From assembly GCA_900315105.1 (NCBI GenBank), contig OMXX01000022.1, positions 1 through 64,000 on the forward strand: a stretch of DNA of 64,000 nt. The letters run 5' to 3'. Below the pieces are notes generated by a model, which saw nothing but the letters and a program-made list of their open reading frames with translations, searched no databases and had not been told where the DNA came from. Positions within the stretch are counted from its first letter, which is position 1, and every line of letters begins with the position of its first letter. The translations under genes were made by a program, and so were the position numbers. Positions 9,017 to 17,650 of the stretch are shown here, piece by piece. The DNA is from an uncultured Prevotellaceae bacterium (GTDB lineage: Bacteria; Bacteroidota; Bacteroidia; Bacteroidales; Bacteroidaceae).

Positions 9017-10396
9017 ATGTTTGAAAGAAAAGCTTTGAACTGGTTACGCTCATGGCGTAATAATAAGGACCATAAGCCTCTGGTTATCAGAGGAGCAAGA
9101 CAGGTGGGCAAGACTTCGCTTGTCAATATGTTTGCCAAGGAGTTTGATTGTTATCTGCGATTCAATCTGGATGTAGAGGACGATCTTAGACTATTTGAGA
9201 AGGAAATGCCTGTCAAGGATCTGTATTCGCTTTTGTTGGTTATGCGAAACAAGGTTCGAAATGAGGGTTCTACACTTATTTTTATAGACGAAATTCAGAA
9301 CTCACCTCTTGCCATCAAGATGCTCAGATATTTTCGCGAGGAGCTTCCAGAGGTATATGTTATTGCAGCAGGTTCGCTTTTGGAAACTATGCTCGATAAG
9401 AACAAGCAGGTAAGTTTTCCTGTGGGGCGAGTGGAGTATATGGCTTTGAGACCTTGTACTTTTGAAGAGTTTCTTGGTGCTATGGGCGAGACTGGTTTGC
9501 AAGAGATGCTATGTAGTGCGCAGATTCCAGAGGTATTACATACGAGGATAATGAGTTTGTTCAATAGGTATTCGCTTATTGGTGGAATGCCACAGGTTGT
9601 GGCTTCGTATGCTGAGACTAAGGATATTGTAGCACTTGATGGTGTGTATCAGTCGCTTATTGCCGGCTATATGGATGATGTGGAGAAATATACCAAGTCA
9701 GAAACTCTTCGTAATGTTATCCGCCATATTATCGTCAATGGCTGGGGGTATGCTGATGAGCAGATAACGTTTGACCACTTTGCAGCATCTAATTATAAGA
9801 GTCGTGAAGTGGGTGAGGCGATGAGGATTTTACAGAAGACAATGTTGTTGGAGTTGGTATACCCTTCTGTTGAGACTAATCTACCTATTGTTCCAGATAT
9901 GAAGAAGCGTCCACGTTTGATGTGGCTTGACACAGGATTGGTCAATTATGCTGCAGGGGTGCAATCTGAGTTATATAGCGTTGATGACCTTAATGATGCT
10001 TGGCGAGGAAAGATAGCTGAGCATATCATTGGTCAGGAATTGCTTGGGCAAAACAATCTGTTTCTTGAAAAGAGGACTTTTTGGATTCGTGATAGTAAGA
10101 ATTCTCAGGCTAAGTTGGATTATCTATATAATAGTCGTAGGTATGGACTTGTGCCAATAGAAGTAAAGGCAGGCAGTAATGCACATCTAAAGTCATTACA
10201 AGAGTTTATGTTTGATTCACGATGCAAGTATGCCATTCGTTTCTGGAATAAGCCAGAGCGGAAAGATGTGGTTCATATAGAGAAGAAGGATAGGGATGGC
10301 ACTATCATAAAGAGTAGGGACTATACGCTATATAGCCTTCCGTATTATTACGCTGGGCAATTGGAGAAGGTTATGGAAAGGATTGACTCAATGTAA
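9017..10396 (+). CDS. AAA_14/DUF4143 ATPase
   Basis: A 459-residue protein of a very common Bacteroidetes family. The N-terminal AAA domain has Walker A GARQVGKTSLV (about residues 21-31) and Walker B LIFIDEIQNS (about 84-93), followed by YVIAAGSLLE. The C-terminal DUF4143 half ends with PIEVKAGSNAHLKSLQEF, a PD-(D/E)xK-like EVK motif preceded by KLDYLY. The role is not established; the nuclease-like tail makes a DNA- or toxin-related function plausible. It sits alone between two direct repeats, has its own promoter and terminator, and a 33-bp tandem array just upstream. This suggests a self-contained cassette gained as a unit. Confidence 0.85.
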   Translation: MFERKALNWLRSWRNNKDHKPLVIRGARQVGKTSLVNMFAKEFDCYLRFNLDVEDDLRLFEKEMPVKDLYSLLLVMRNKVRNEGSTLIFIDEIQNSPLAIKMLRYFREELPEVYVIAAGSLLETMLDKNKQVSFPVGRVEYMALRPCTFEEFLGAMGETGLQEMLCSAQIPEVLHTRIMSLFNRYSLIGGMPQVVASYAETKDIVALDGVYQSLIAGYMDDVEKYTKSETLRNVIRHIIVNGWGYADEQITFDHFAASNYKSREVGEAMRILQKTMLLELVYPSVETNLPIVPDMKKRPRLMWLDTGLVNYAAGVQSELYSVDDLNDAWRGKIAEHIIGQELLGQNNLFLEKRTFWIRDSKNSQAKLDYLYNSRRYGLVPIEVKAGSNAHLKSLQEFMFDSRCKYAIRFWNKPERKDVVHIEKKDRDGTIIKSRDYTLYSLPYYYAGQLEKVMERIDSM

Positions 10397-10402
10397 AAGA
10401 AA

Positions 10403-10436
10403 GGCTGCAACGATACATAATGTATTAATTGCAGCC
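10403..10436 (+). terminator. Hairpin terminator after the ATPase
   Basis: GGCTGCAA pairs with TTGCAGCC, with an inner ATACAT/ATGTAT stem. It lies 7 bp after the stop and is followed by an A/T-rich tract. Confidence 0.7.
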
Positions 10437-10450
10437 ATATAAAAAAATAT

Positions 10451-10547
10451 CAGATTAAACAAGAAATATGGGCGATTATTGCCTGTTTTATGCCGTTCTT
10501 GATTACTCTTCTTTGCTTTTTGGCATTGAGGAAATCTAAAGGGTTTG
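10451..10547. repeat. Direct repeat flanking the DUF4143 ATPase, right copy
   Basis: This is the second copy of the repeat at 8614-8731, shorter by about 20 bases between its two parts. The remaining intergenic DNA to 10861 holds a possible -7 box at 10766 and a fragment of the GGCTCACCAAGC repeat family (10804-10833). Short ORFs here show no coding signs. Confidence 0.85.
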
Positions 10548-10765
10548 TTGACTGTATTGCCTTTCTTGCTTTGTTATTGTATTATTTCTTCTACCTCTTC
10601 TGCTGGGATAAACACTTTCAGGGCATCTAATAAAGCAGGAAGGGCGAGGTATGTTTTCGTCGTGTATTTATGTGAGTTCGATGAAAAAAATAGAAATAAC
10701 GTTATAATAGGGAAATTCCCTGCCGATATAGGGAAAAAGGAGTAGGATAGTTTGTAGAAAAACAT

Positions 10766-10773
10766 TACCTTTG
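10766..10773 (+). promoter_or_regulatory. -7 box for the DUF3108 gene
   Basis: TACCTTTG fits TAnnTTTG. The leader of about 85 nt contains a small AACCC/GGGTT hairpin (10783-10797). No TTTG was found at the expected -33 distance. Confidence 0.45.
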
Positions 10774-10861
10774 CCTTTAGAAACCCAAGGTGGGTTCTAT
10801 AAAATGTTCGCAAGGCTCACCAAGCTAAAGCAAGTTTTCACCGTAAAAATAGTAATGACTT

Positions 10862-11629
10862 ATGAACAAGAAAATAACAATCCTACTCTTCTTCTCAATG
10901 CTCATCTGCTCTCAGGCAAATGCGCAATGCACTTTCCGCAATACTGCCCTCACGGGTAATGAGAAGATAAGTTATAACCTTTACTTCAACTGGAAGTTCA
11001 TTTGGGTAAAGGCTGGCACAGCCAATATGAGCACAGTATATAGTACCTTCAATGGCACTCCATCGTTCAAATGCAGTCTGACAACAAGCACTTCAAAGAA
11101 GGTGGATAAGTTCTTCAGAATGCGTGATACCTTGCTCGTACATTGTTCTCGTGACATTGCTCCTCTCTACTACAAGAAGATGTCGCATGAAGGAAAACGA
11201 TACTATGTTGACGAGGCAACATACAGCTATCCTAACGGAAAATGTGCTGTCTCTATGCGTCATTTACACTCAGATGGCACGGTTTCATCGGAGAAGAAGA
11301 CATACGACCATTGTGTCTATGATATGCTTAACATCTTCCTCCGTGCCCGTAATTTTGATGCAAGCAACTGGAAGAAAGGTCATGTTGTGAACATCGATAT
11401 TACAGGTGGTTCTGAACTTACAAAGGCAAAGCTCATCTATCGTGGCAAGGATAAGGTGAAGGCAGATAATGGTACTAAATACGATTGTCTCGTCCTCTCA
11501 TACGTAGAGAAAGACGGCAACAAAGATAAGGAAATCGTTCGTTTCTTCGTTACTGACGATGTAAAGCATATCCCTGTACGCCTTGATATGTTCCTTAGGT
11601 TCGGCTCTGCCAAGGCATTCCTTGCATAA
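10862..11629 (+). CDS. DUF3108 exported protein
   Basis: A 255-residue protein with a signal peptide (hydrophobic ITILLFFSMLICSQANA, cleavage after ANA near residue 21). The mature part begins with NEKISYNLYFNWKFIWVKAG and continues through a beta-rich fold including DMLNIFLRAR and a closing VRLDMFLRFGSAKAF. This is the layout of DUF3108, a periplasmic or outer-membrane-associated family widespread in Bacteroidetes and proteobacteria. The biochemical role is unknown; some relatives are linked to lipid or lipoprotein handling. It is a single gene with the TIR-bounded repeat element directly 3' of it. Confidence 0.8.
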   Translation: MNKKITILLFFSMLICSQANAQCTFRNTALTGNEKISYNLYFNWKFIWVKAGTANMSTVYSTFNGTPSFKCSLTTSTSKKVDKFFRMRDTLLVHCSRDIAPLYYKKMSHEGKRYYVDEATYSYPNGKCAVSMRHLHSDGTVSSEKKTYDHCVYDMLNIFLRARNFDASNWKKGHVVNIDITGGSELTKAKLIYRGKDKVKADNGTKYDCLVLSYVEKDGNKDKEIVRFFVTDDVKHIPVRLDMFLRFGSAKAFLA

Positions 11630-11640
11630 GGTTATATAGA

Positions 11641-12059
11641 ATAACGTGAGTTCGACAAATTCAAGATTGCGAGGGCTGAACGTCGAAGAGGTCGAAAGCC
11701 GTAGGAGACTTGCGCAGCTTGATGAGCTTTGCGAATAAAGCCAAAGCCCGACACCTAATAGGGCAGTCCGTAAGGGCTGTTATATGATGATTTGTTGGTA
11801 ATTAGAGCACTGTAAGTGCGATATCTAAAAACATAGATAAATACAACAGGTGTCGGTCCTTCAGACCTCAATGTACCATAACAACCTATATGACAGCCCT
11901 AACGGACTGCCCTTTTAGGTATCGCTCCTTCAGAGCTCTTTCAACTACGTGATATTCAATATATATACAAGTAGACAAATTTTTCGCTGAAGTTCAACAA
12001 GCTAAAGCAAGTTCTTCGCAAGGCGAATCAAGCTATGCAAGTCATCGAACTCACGTTAT
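11641..12059. repeat. TIR-bounded structured repeat element E1
   Basis: A 419-bp non-coding element with perfect 15-bp terminal inverted repeats (ATAACGTGAGTTCGA and its complement). Inside, a 20-bp stem (11761-11780 with 11893-11912, one mismatch) encloses CGACACCT/AGGTGTCG pairing (11749-11756 with 11848-11855). The sequence is shared with element E2 at 50805-51162. It lies between convergent genes and supplies the stop codon of the MATE gene. MITE-like mobility or a terminator role is inferred. Confidence 0.75.
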
Positions 12060-13414
12060 TTTACGAATCCCTTGTTAGCCCATTTGAAACTATTCCAACG
12101 CGATACGAAGATTGCACCGCGGATGTTCTCATCGAGCACAAAGGCAAACCACATTCCGATAAGTCCGAAGCCGAACACAATACCGAAAAGATAGCCGAAA
12201 CCAACGCCTACGAGCCACTGTACGATGATTCCTAGGTAGAATGGGAAGAAGATATCACCAGTTGCACGAAGGGTGTTTGTAGCCCATATATTGATGCATT
12301 TTCCAACCTCCAATAATACATCTATCCAGAAGCACCAGCAGACAAGGGTAGATATTTCCTCATTATCGGTTAACGAACCTGCTATGAATGGTCCTGCCAA
12401 TGCACATAGCACGGAGAATGTAAGCGTGATAATAGCCCCTCTGTGCCATGCAAATTTTCCTATCACGTATGATGCCTGTGTCTTCTCCACACCAGTCAGA
12501 TGTCCTACCATAATGGAACTTCCCTGCGCTATACAGATAGCATACAGATATACGAACATCACCACGTTTCCAACATAGATACGAGCCGTGAGGGCCTCAT
12601 TGCCTATCATGTTGATAAAATAGATGATAGTTAGCTGCTGAAGGTTATAGGAGATATTCTCACCGGCAGAAGGAAGTCCGATTTTGAGAAGCTTTCGCAT
12701 CTCGGAGAAGGGGAACGGACGGAACAGGCGCAATGGGAAACTTGGTATGAGCTTGCGGTTAAGCATCACGATAAGCATCAGCATAGATACCGTGCGCGAG
12801 ATACTTGTTGAGATAGCTGCACCCTCTGCTCCAAGGGCAGGCATACCGAACTTACCGAAGATAAGCGTATAGTTGCCGATGATATTCAGGATGTTCACCA
12901 CAACAATAACCATCATAGGATAGATAGGCTTATTTGAAGCTCGCAGAATAGCGCTTATGGTTGTCGTTATGGCTTGGGCAAAGGCAAGAGAACCTACAAT
13001 CTGGAGATATGGCTTTCCATAAACCATCAGTTCAGGACGAAGTCCCATAAACAAAAGCACAGGCTCTGCAAAGAGGAAGAGCATTAGACTGGACATCAAA
13101 CCAATAGTGAGATTGAGCATAAGAGCTACTCCACTTACTTTGACAAAGCGATCCTGTAGCTTTGCACCAAAATACTGTGAACAAAGCACAGAGGTACCAG
13201 CATTGATAATGGTGAAAAGAAGGAAAACAAGTTGCAGAATCTGGTTGTCCATTCCCACAGCAGCCACGGCATCATCACTATGCTGAGACAACATGAAAGT
13301 ATCCACACCACCGAGAAGGAAGGTGAGGAGGGTTTCAAGGAGAATAGGCAATACGAGCCTGTTCAACTGCCGTTGAAGTCTTATTTCAATTCTTTTCTGG
13401 TTGCCGTTATCCAT
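12056..13414 (-). CDS. MATE family multidrug efflux transporter
   Basis: A membrane protein of about 452 residues with twelve predicted helices in two six-helix halves. It begins MDNGNQKRIEIRLQRQ, then LNRLVLPILLETLLTFLLGGVDTFMLSQHSDDAVAAVG, the typical MATE first-helix region. Later features are YFGAKL and, in the second half, KIGLPSAGENISYNLQQ. MATE pumps exchange cationic drugs or metabolites for H+ or Na+ across the inner membrane. The ORF can be read back to 13492, but the extra residues come from a repeated leader sequence, so I chose ATG 13414. The TAA stop is formed by the inverted repeat of element E1. Confidence 0.9.
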   Translation of the reverse strand: MDNGNQKRIEIRLQRQLNRLVLPILLETLLTFLLGGVDTFMLSQHSDDAVAAVGMDNQILQLVFLLFTIINAGTSVLCSQYFGAKLQDRFVKVSGVALMLNLTIGLMSSLMLFLFAEPVLLFMGLRPELMVYGKPYLQIVGSLAFAQAITTTISAILRASNKPIYPMMVIVVVNILNIIGNYTLIFGKFGMPALGAEGAAISTSISRTVSMLMLIVMLNRKLIPSFPLRLFRPFPFSEMRKLLKIGLPSAGENISYNLQQLTIIYFINMIGNEALTARIYVGNVVMFVYLYAICIAQGSSIMVGHLTGVEKTQASYVIGKFAWHRGAIITLTFSVLCALAGPFIAGSLTDNEEISTLVCWCFWIDVLLEVGKCINIWATNTLRATGDIFFPFYLGIIVQWLVGVGFGYLFGIVFGFGLIGMWFAFVLDENIRGAIFVSRWNSFKWANKGFVK

Positions 13415-13429
13415 AATGCAAATGTTATC

Positions 13430-13556
13430 CGAGTACAACGTGCAAAGGCTGGCGCACGTTTCCAATTTCCGAGTGCAAAGGCCTCTTCGCACGAAGAAAA
13501 TAGTGCGTGTCAGCCCAAAGGCTGGCGCACGTTTCTAATTTTCGAGTGCAAAGTTA
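13430..13556 (-). promoter_or_regulatory. Repeated promoter-leader element, copy 1 (MATE gene)
   Basis: Read on the minus strand it starts with the -7 box TAACTTTG (13549-13556), then CACTCGAAAAT, and a hairpin at 13503-13530 (two 5-bp stems, GTGCG/CGCAC and CAGCC/GGCTG, CAAA loop). The CGCAC segment at 13488-13492 can pair instead with 13503-13507, giving two exclusive folds. A partial second unit lies at 13438-13480. Related copies are at 16778-16871 and 20681-20797. Confidence 0.7.
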
Positions 13557-13645
13557 CAAAAAAATAATTTCAGCACCGAAGGTTTGTCAATTTTTCGATA
13601 CTGAAATTATTGCAAATCAAGACCAAACGAATGAAATTGAGAAAG

Positions 13646-14452
13646 TTACGCTCTTTTCATTATGCGATTAAGCAGCAAGATACATGGAATTGCAATAATA
13701 ATCGAAGCTATGACAGACATGATAAGAGCCGTCTCGTTACCTCCAAAATATTCAATTAATTTAGCATCTGTTTTGACATTAGGAAATATCCGCACGAGCA
13801 GGAATGGCATGGAATTATTGATCCAATGGAAAATGAATCCCGGAATGATGCTTCCTGTGCGATAGTACAGCCATCCAATTAATAAACCACCCAAGAAAGC
13901 ATGAGGAATCTGTGCAGGATTGAGATGTATTGCAGAAAAGAACACGGCAGAAATAACGATTGCTATCCATGCCTTTTTATTCGTAAACTCACCGAAACTA
14001 TTCTTCATCCATTCCAAGAGCGCACGAAGTATTGCACCTCGAAAAACGACTTCTTCCACTAAAGGGGCTGCAAGACCAATGACGATGTATCCCTCCGGGC
14101 ATCTAAGCAGTTTGTCAAAGATCTCTGCGAGTAAATCCTTCGTCCATTTATCAGGCAGAAGTTCAAGCATCCATGTTGATGGCAGGATAAGAGTCAAGGA
14201 AAGCAATGAAACCAATCCTAATACCTTCACAGGCTTTGAACTAATATAGTTACCCGAAACAGGGCACCACTTCGCTCCAAGGAAGACGACGAGTGTTACT
14301 ATGGAATAAAGAATGGTGGTTAATAGCGTATATAAAACTACAACATCGCAATCTGAGCCAAGAAAGAAAGGCACAATGGCATATTTTACCAATAATGCCG
14401 ACAATTCCATACATACTAAGAAAATACCTACAAAGATTAAAGCGTGTCTCAT
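13646..14452 (-). CDS. CPBP family intramembrane glutamic protease
   Basis: A 268-residue multi-pass membrane protein of the CAAX protease/bacteriocin-processing (Abi) family. Its motifs are EEVVFRG with glutamates 133-134 and arginine 138, FFSAIHLNP with His176, and FHWINNS with His209 and Asn212-213. These supply the expected Glu/His/Asn active site. Substrates of bacterial members are mostly unknown; proposed roles are bacteriocin self-immunity and envelope protein processing. It lies 35 bp after ribF on the same strand and probably shares its transcript. A GGGGTTAGAGG mini-repeat patch fills the gap. Confidence 0.85.
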   Translation of the reverse strand: MRHALIFVGIFLVCMELSALLVKYAIVPFFLGSDCDVVVLYTLLTTILYSIVTLVVFLGAKWCPVSGNYISSKPVKVLGLVSLLSLTLILPSTWMLELLPDKWTKDLLAEIFDKLLRCPEGYIVIGLAAPLVEEVVFRGAILRALLEWMKNSFGEFTNKKAWIAIVISAVFFSAIHLNPAQIPHAFLGGLLIGWLYYRTGSIIPGFIFHWINNSMPFLLVRIFPNVKTDAKLIEYFGGNETALIMSVIASIIIAIPCILLLNRIMKRA

Positions 14453-14454
14453 TT

Positions 14455-14495
14455 GAGGGGTTGGGGTTAGAGGTTAGAGGTTAGGGGTTAGAGAG
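14455..14495. repeat. GGTTAGAGG mini-repeat patch
   Basis: Tandem-like GGGGTTAGAGGTTAGAGG units lie between the CPBP and ribF genes. The same degenerate repeat recurs at 27549-27630, 29651-29712, 31497-31525 and 46475-46520, often inside coding sequence. Confidence 0.6.
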
Positions 14496-15486
14496 AAGAG
14501 GCTGCTCTGAAAAACCTTCTTCTCGTCAGAGGCAGGGCATCAGGATGCAGGAGGTATTTGTTTGCCTCAAACGCATCATCTGCCAGTTGTCTTGCAAGAT
14601 CAGAGATGGAATCGAAACGGCGTTCAAGCCTTAGTTTCTTACAGAACTCTACACGTATCTTTTTTCCGTATATGTTTTCTCGGAAACGGAATATGTTCGT
14701 TTCAAGCGTGAGTTCATTGATTCCGTATGTAGGACGATGCCCAATGTTCATCATTCCGTTATGCATCTGGATATCACCCTCAACCCTCACCTTTACGGCA
14801 TATACTCCGCCTACAGGGATTATCTTCTGTGGGTCAATATCAAGATTTGCTGTTGGGAAGCCTATCTTCCTTCCTTCATGGTAACCTTCTACAACAGTTC
14901 CCTCAACACTATAGCGATGACCAAGACATTCAGCTGCTTCATCTACTCTGCCTTCTGCAAGAAGTTCCCTGACCAATGTAGAAGAAACTCGCTTTCCATC
15001 TGCAAGCTCAAGAGGATCACATTCCACCACCTCGATACCAATAGCCTTGCCATAGCGAACATAGTCCTCAAAGCCTTCATCTGGTTTCCTACGTCCAAAA
15101 CGGTTGTCATAGCCGAGAAGAAGAAGCCTTACTCCGAGTTGATCACGAAGAACTACCCTCATAAAGTCCTCTGCCGACATAGAAGCCATTTCTTTATCAA
15201 ATCGCAGAACTGCACATACATCCACACCAACCTGCGATATTATCAGTCTTCGCTCATCTACGGTGGTAAGCATGTTCGGAATAAAATCCTTATCAAAGAC
15301 CGTGCGAGGATGTCGGTCGAATGAGATTGCCATAGATTGAGTCAATCCCCTCTCTTTCGCCAGCATACAAAGGCGACGGAGTACATGCTGGTGACCCAGA
15401 TGTACCCCATCGAAATGACCTATCGTTGCCGCACAAGGTACGGGAACAAAGGTTCCTTCTGTATATGGAACAGTTATGTTTGTCAA
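14488..15486 (-). CDS. ribF: Bifunctional riboflavin kinase / FAD synthetase
   Basis: A 332-residue enzyme that makes FMN from riboflavin and FAD from FMN. The N-terminal nucleotidyltransferase has GHFDGVHLGHQ at 23-33 and SSTLVRELLAEG. The C-terminal flavokinase has EGRKIGFPTANLD and a late LRLERRFDS segment. Length matches RibF (about 310). No ATG precedes the GHFDG motif in frame; the only start that preserves the domain is TTG at 15486, 3 bp after the stop of the upstream thioredoxin-like gene. It is probably co-transcribed with that gene and with the CPBP protease gene. Confidence 0.92.
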   Translation of the reverse strand: MTNITVPYTEGTFVPVPCAATIGHFDGVHLGHQHVLRRLCMLAKERGLTQSMAISFDRHPRTVFDKDFIPNMLTTVDERRLIISQVGVDVCAVLRFDKEMASMSAEDFMRVVLRDQLGVRLLLLGYDNRFGRRKPDEGFEDYVRYGKAIGIEVVECDPLELADGKRVSSTLVRELLAEGRVDEAAECLGHRYSVEGTVVEGYHEGRKIGFPTANLDIDPQKIIPVGGVYAVKVRVEGDIQMHNGMMNIGHRPTYGINELTLETNIFRFRENIYGKKIRVEFCKKLRLERRFDSISDLARQLADDAFEANKYLLHPDALPLTRRRFFRAASSL

Positions 15487-15489
15487 ATT

Positions 15490-16662
15490 CTACTTGGCAA
15501 GAAGACTCTTGATCTCCGCATCCAGATCCTTAATCTGGGCATCACGCTTGTGAAGTGCGTTAGCACGAGTGATAAGGAAGAATGTTGGGATGCTCTGAAC
15601 ATTATATCGTCCAAGATACTCTGACTGAAGATTGTTAGGATCATGAACGTTAATCCAAGGAAGGGCTGCTGTCTGAGTCTTCCAGAAATGCTCATCAGGA
15701 TCTACTGAAACCTGATAGATTTCAAGTCCCTGAGCGTGATACTTGTTATATACCTCACGAAGTTTCATGATGCGCTGTGTACTACCAGGAGCAGAGAATG
15801 CATGGAAGTCAAGAAGCACAACCTTACCCTTCAGTTCTGTAAGTGAACGACGGTTTCCGTGATTGTCAACCAAAGGAACATCGATAATCTCAGATACAAT
15901 AACCTTTGAAGGATCAATGTTTACAGCCTGCTGCTTTGCCTGAAGGATGCGCTGTGTTTTCATTCCCTCAATGGCAATGTTGTGGAGGTTCTTGCCACGC
16001 TCTGCATCTGGATAAAAGGTGTCCCAACTTGTAGCAACAGCATTAAATACACGCATATCCTCTACACTCTCATGAGGATTGAAGATAAGACGATTACCGA
16101 GAGCTTGGAAAAGAGCGAAATATGAGTATGCCTTGTTTGGCTCCTTGAAGATATAGTCGAGTTTCACCTTCTCCTTGTAGGCATTCACAAGCTTATTGAC
16201 GCTGTCATTAGTCTGCTGAACGCTGAGAGAATAGTTCTTGTTCAGGGCAATGACCTGATTGAGCAGGTTAATCTGCATAAGTGAGAGATCCTTGATCTTC
16301 ACGCAGTTCTCCGAACCACTAACCTCATACTTCACAGCCATTGTTGGGTATGAAGCCTTGAACTCAACAGTCTCGGTTGAGTCGATGCTGACGTTAATGA
16401 TGCTGTTCTTGATACGGAGACGATAGAACTCAGGAGCAGATGGCTTCTCACCAGAGAAGTCGAAGCTACCATCAGCCGAGAGTTTCACGGAGTCAATGAC
16501 AACAGGGCCGTCAAGACTCATATTCTCGAAATAAAGTACGGAATCCTGTGCATCGGTAATATTACCAGTCACATGGAACTTATTCTGCTGGCAAGAGGCA
16601 AAAGCCACTACCATAGCTACTACGGCGGTGCATCGTGCGATGCGAGAAATAATATGATTCAT
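15490..16662 (-). CDS. TlpA-like thioredoxin-fold lipoprotein with DUF4369, lacking CXXC
   Basis: A 390-residue lipoprotein. The signal sequence AVVAMVVAFASC ends in a lipobox (Cys24). Residues about 28-125 form a DUF4369 beta-domain (FHVTGNITDAQDS, then RLRIKNS). A helical linker follows, then a TlpA/AhpC thioredoxin fold from about 265 with LTELKGKVVLLDFHAFSAPGS and the cis-proline segment VQSIPTFFLI. In active relatives the segment after LLDF is WASWCGPC; here it is HAFSAPGS with no cysteine, so the protein cannot act as a CXXC thiol oxidoreductase. A binding or structural role is more likely. It is transcribed from a consensus promoter at 16864-16894 with a long leader. Confidence 0.85.
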   Translation of the reverse strand: MNHIISRIARCTAVVAMVVAFASCQQNKFHVTGNITDAQDSVLYFENMSLDGPVVIDSVKLSADGSFDFSGEKPSAPEFYRLRIKNSIINVSIDSTETVEFKASYPTMAVKYEVSGSENCVKIKDLSLMQINLLNQVIALNKNYSLSVQQTNDSVNKLVNAYKEKVKLDYIFKEPNKAYSYFALFQALGNRLIFNPHESVEDMRVFNAVATSWDTFYPDAERGKNLHNIAIEGMKTQRILQAKQQAVNIDPSKVIVSEIIDVPLVDNHGNRRSLTELKGKVVLLDFHAFSAPGSTQRIMKLREVYNKYHAQGLEIYQVSVDPDEHFWKTQTAALPWINVHDPNNLQSEYLGRYNVQSIPTFFLITRANALHKRDAQIKDLDAEIKSLLAK

Positions 16663-16777
16663 TTTAATTACAGATTTTCGAGTGCAATGTGCGTCAAAAG
16701 AGTATGGATTAAAGATTACAGATTAATGGTTATCAGTATCAAACTTTATTCCTTATTCTATTAACCTTATTCCAATT

Positions 16778-16871
16778 CGAGTGCAACGTGCAAAAGCATC
16801 CTCGCACGAAGAAAATAGTGCGTGTCAGCCCAAAGGCTGGCGCACGTCTCTGATTTTCGAGTGCAAAGTTA
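16778..16871 (-). promoter_or_regulatory. Repeated promoter-leader element, copy 2 (TlpA-like gene)
   Basis: The -7 box TAACTTTG (16864-16871) is followed by the conserved leader and the hairpin at 16818-16845, identical in its stems to copy 1. TTTG at 16891-16894 stands 19 bp away as the -33 box. The predicted leader is about 195 nt long. The 334-bp intergenic region also holds the promoter of the divergent DUF4294 gene. Confidence 0.75.
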
Positions 16872-16979
16872 CACCAAATCAGCTAAAAAACAAAATATTA
16901 TTAGGCTTTTCTTCTTTGTCACCGTGCTAATAATAATTAAATAATGGATTAAAAAGTACCGAATTAGCGAAAATATCAG

Positions 16980-16987
16980 TACTTTTG
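16980..16987 (+). promoter_or_regulatory. -7 box immediately before the DUF4294 gene
   Basis: TACTTTTG at 16980-16987 matches TAnnTTTG and lies only 9 bp before ATG 16997. Predicted transcription starts within a few bases of the start codon, giving a nearly leaderless mRNA. The upstream TTG at 16985 is part of this box, which rules it out as the start codon. Confidence 0.65.
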
Positions 16988-16996
16988 CCTTTCGAA

Positions 16997-17638
16997 ATGA
17001 AATTTTCACGTTTCATCATATCGCTGACTCTATGCGTCCTGCCTTTTTCTGCCAATGCACAGAAAGAGAAGAAAATCAATCCGGAGGATCGCAATGTTGA
17101 CATGGACACCCCAACGTTCGTGCCAATGGTTCGTGTGTCTAAAGTCCTTGAAGGTAATGACAGCATCCAGTATGTCGAGATGAACAACATCTATGTCTAT
17201 GGTCCTATTGATTTCAAGGATGAACGCCAGCGAAAATCATACAACCGCCTTGTATATAACGTGAAGAAAGTGCTTCCGATAGCCAAGGAAGTAAACCGTG
17301 CCGTTCTTGAGACATACGAATATCTCCAAACTCTTCCCGACGATAAGGCTCGCAAGGAGCACATGAAGTATGTGGAGAAGAGCCTTATGGCAGAGTATAA
17401 GCCTCGAATGAAGAAACTCACATACTCTCAAGGCAAGCTCCTCATCAAACTCATATACCGTGAGACCAACTCTTCAAGCTACGAGCTTGTTCAGGTATTC
17501 TTCGGACCTACCCGTGCCGGTTTCTACCAGGCCTTTGCCTGGGTTCTTGGTGCTAGCCTAAAGAAATCCTATGATCCAAATGGAGTGGATCGCCTCACGG
17601 AAAGGGTAGTTAGACAGGTGGAATCGGGACAGTTGTAA
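16997..17638 (+). CDS. DUF4294 exported protein
   Basis: A 213-residue protein with a signal peptide (FIISLTLCVLPFSANA). The body contains YVYGPIDFKDERQRKSYNRLV, VKKVLPIAKE, LTYSQGKLLIKLIYRET and FYQAFAWVLGASLK. These identify the Bacteroidetes-specific DUF4294 family. The function is unknown, and no catalytic residues are obvious. ATG 16997 was chosen because the earlier TTG falls within the promoter. It stands alone, divergent from the TlpA-like/ribF operon. Confidence 0.85.
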   Translation: MKFSRFIISLTLCVLPFSANAQKEKKINPEDRNVDMDTPTFVPMVRVSKVLEGNDSIQYVEMNNIYVYGPIDFKDERQRKSYNRLVYNVKKVLPIAKEVNRAVLETYEYLQTLPDDKARKEHMKYVEKSLMAEYKPRMKKLTYSQGKLLIKLIYRETNSSSYELVQVFFGPTRAGFYQAFAWVLGASLKKSYDPNGVDRLTERVVRQVESGQL

Positions 17639-17650
17639 GTCTCAAGTGAA

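Noticed and set aside
8780..9038. ORFs with repeating FTLVLLQ or FYFGFVT motifs
   Set aside because: They are produced by the 33-bp tandem repeat being a multiple of three. They overlap each other in two frames and run into the promoter and start of the ATPase gene.
10545..10813. Short ORFs on both strands before the DUF3108 gene
   Set aside because: They overlap the direct repeat, show no family features and conflict with each other.
13415..13492. Longer N-terminus of the MATE protein
   Set aside because: The extra codons lie in the repeated leader element; the family start fits ATG 13414.
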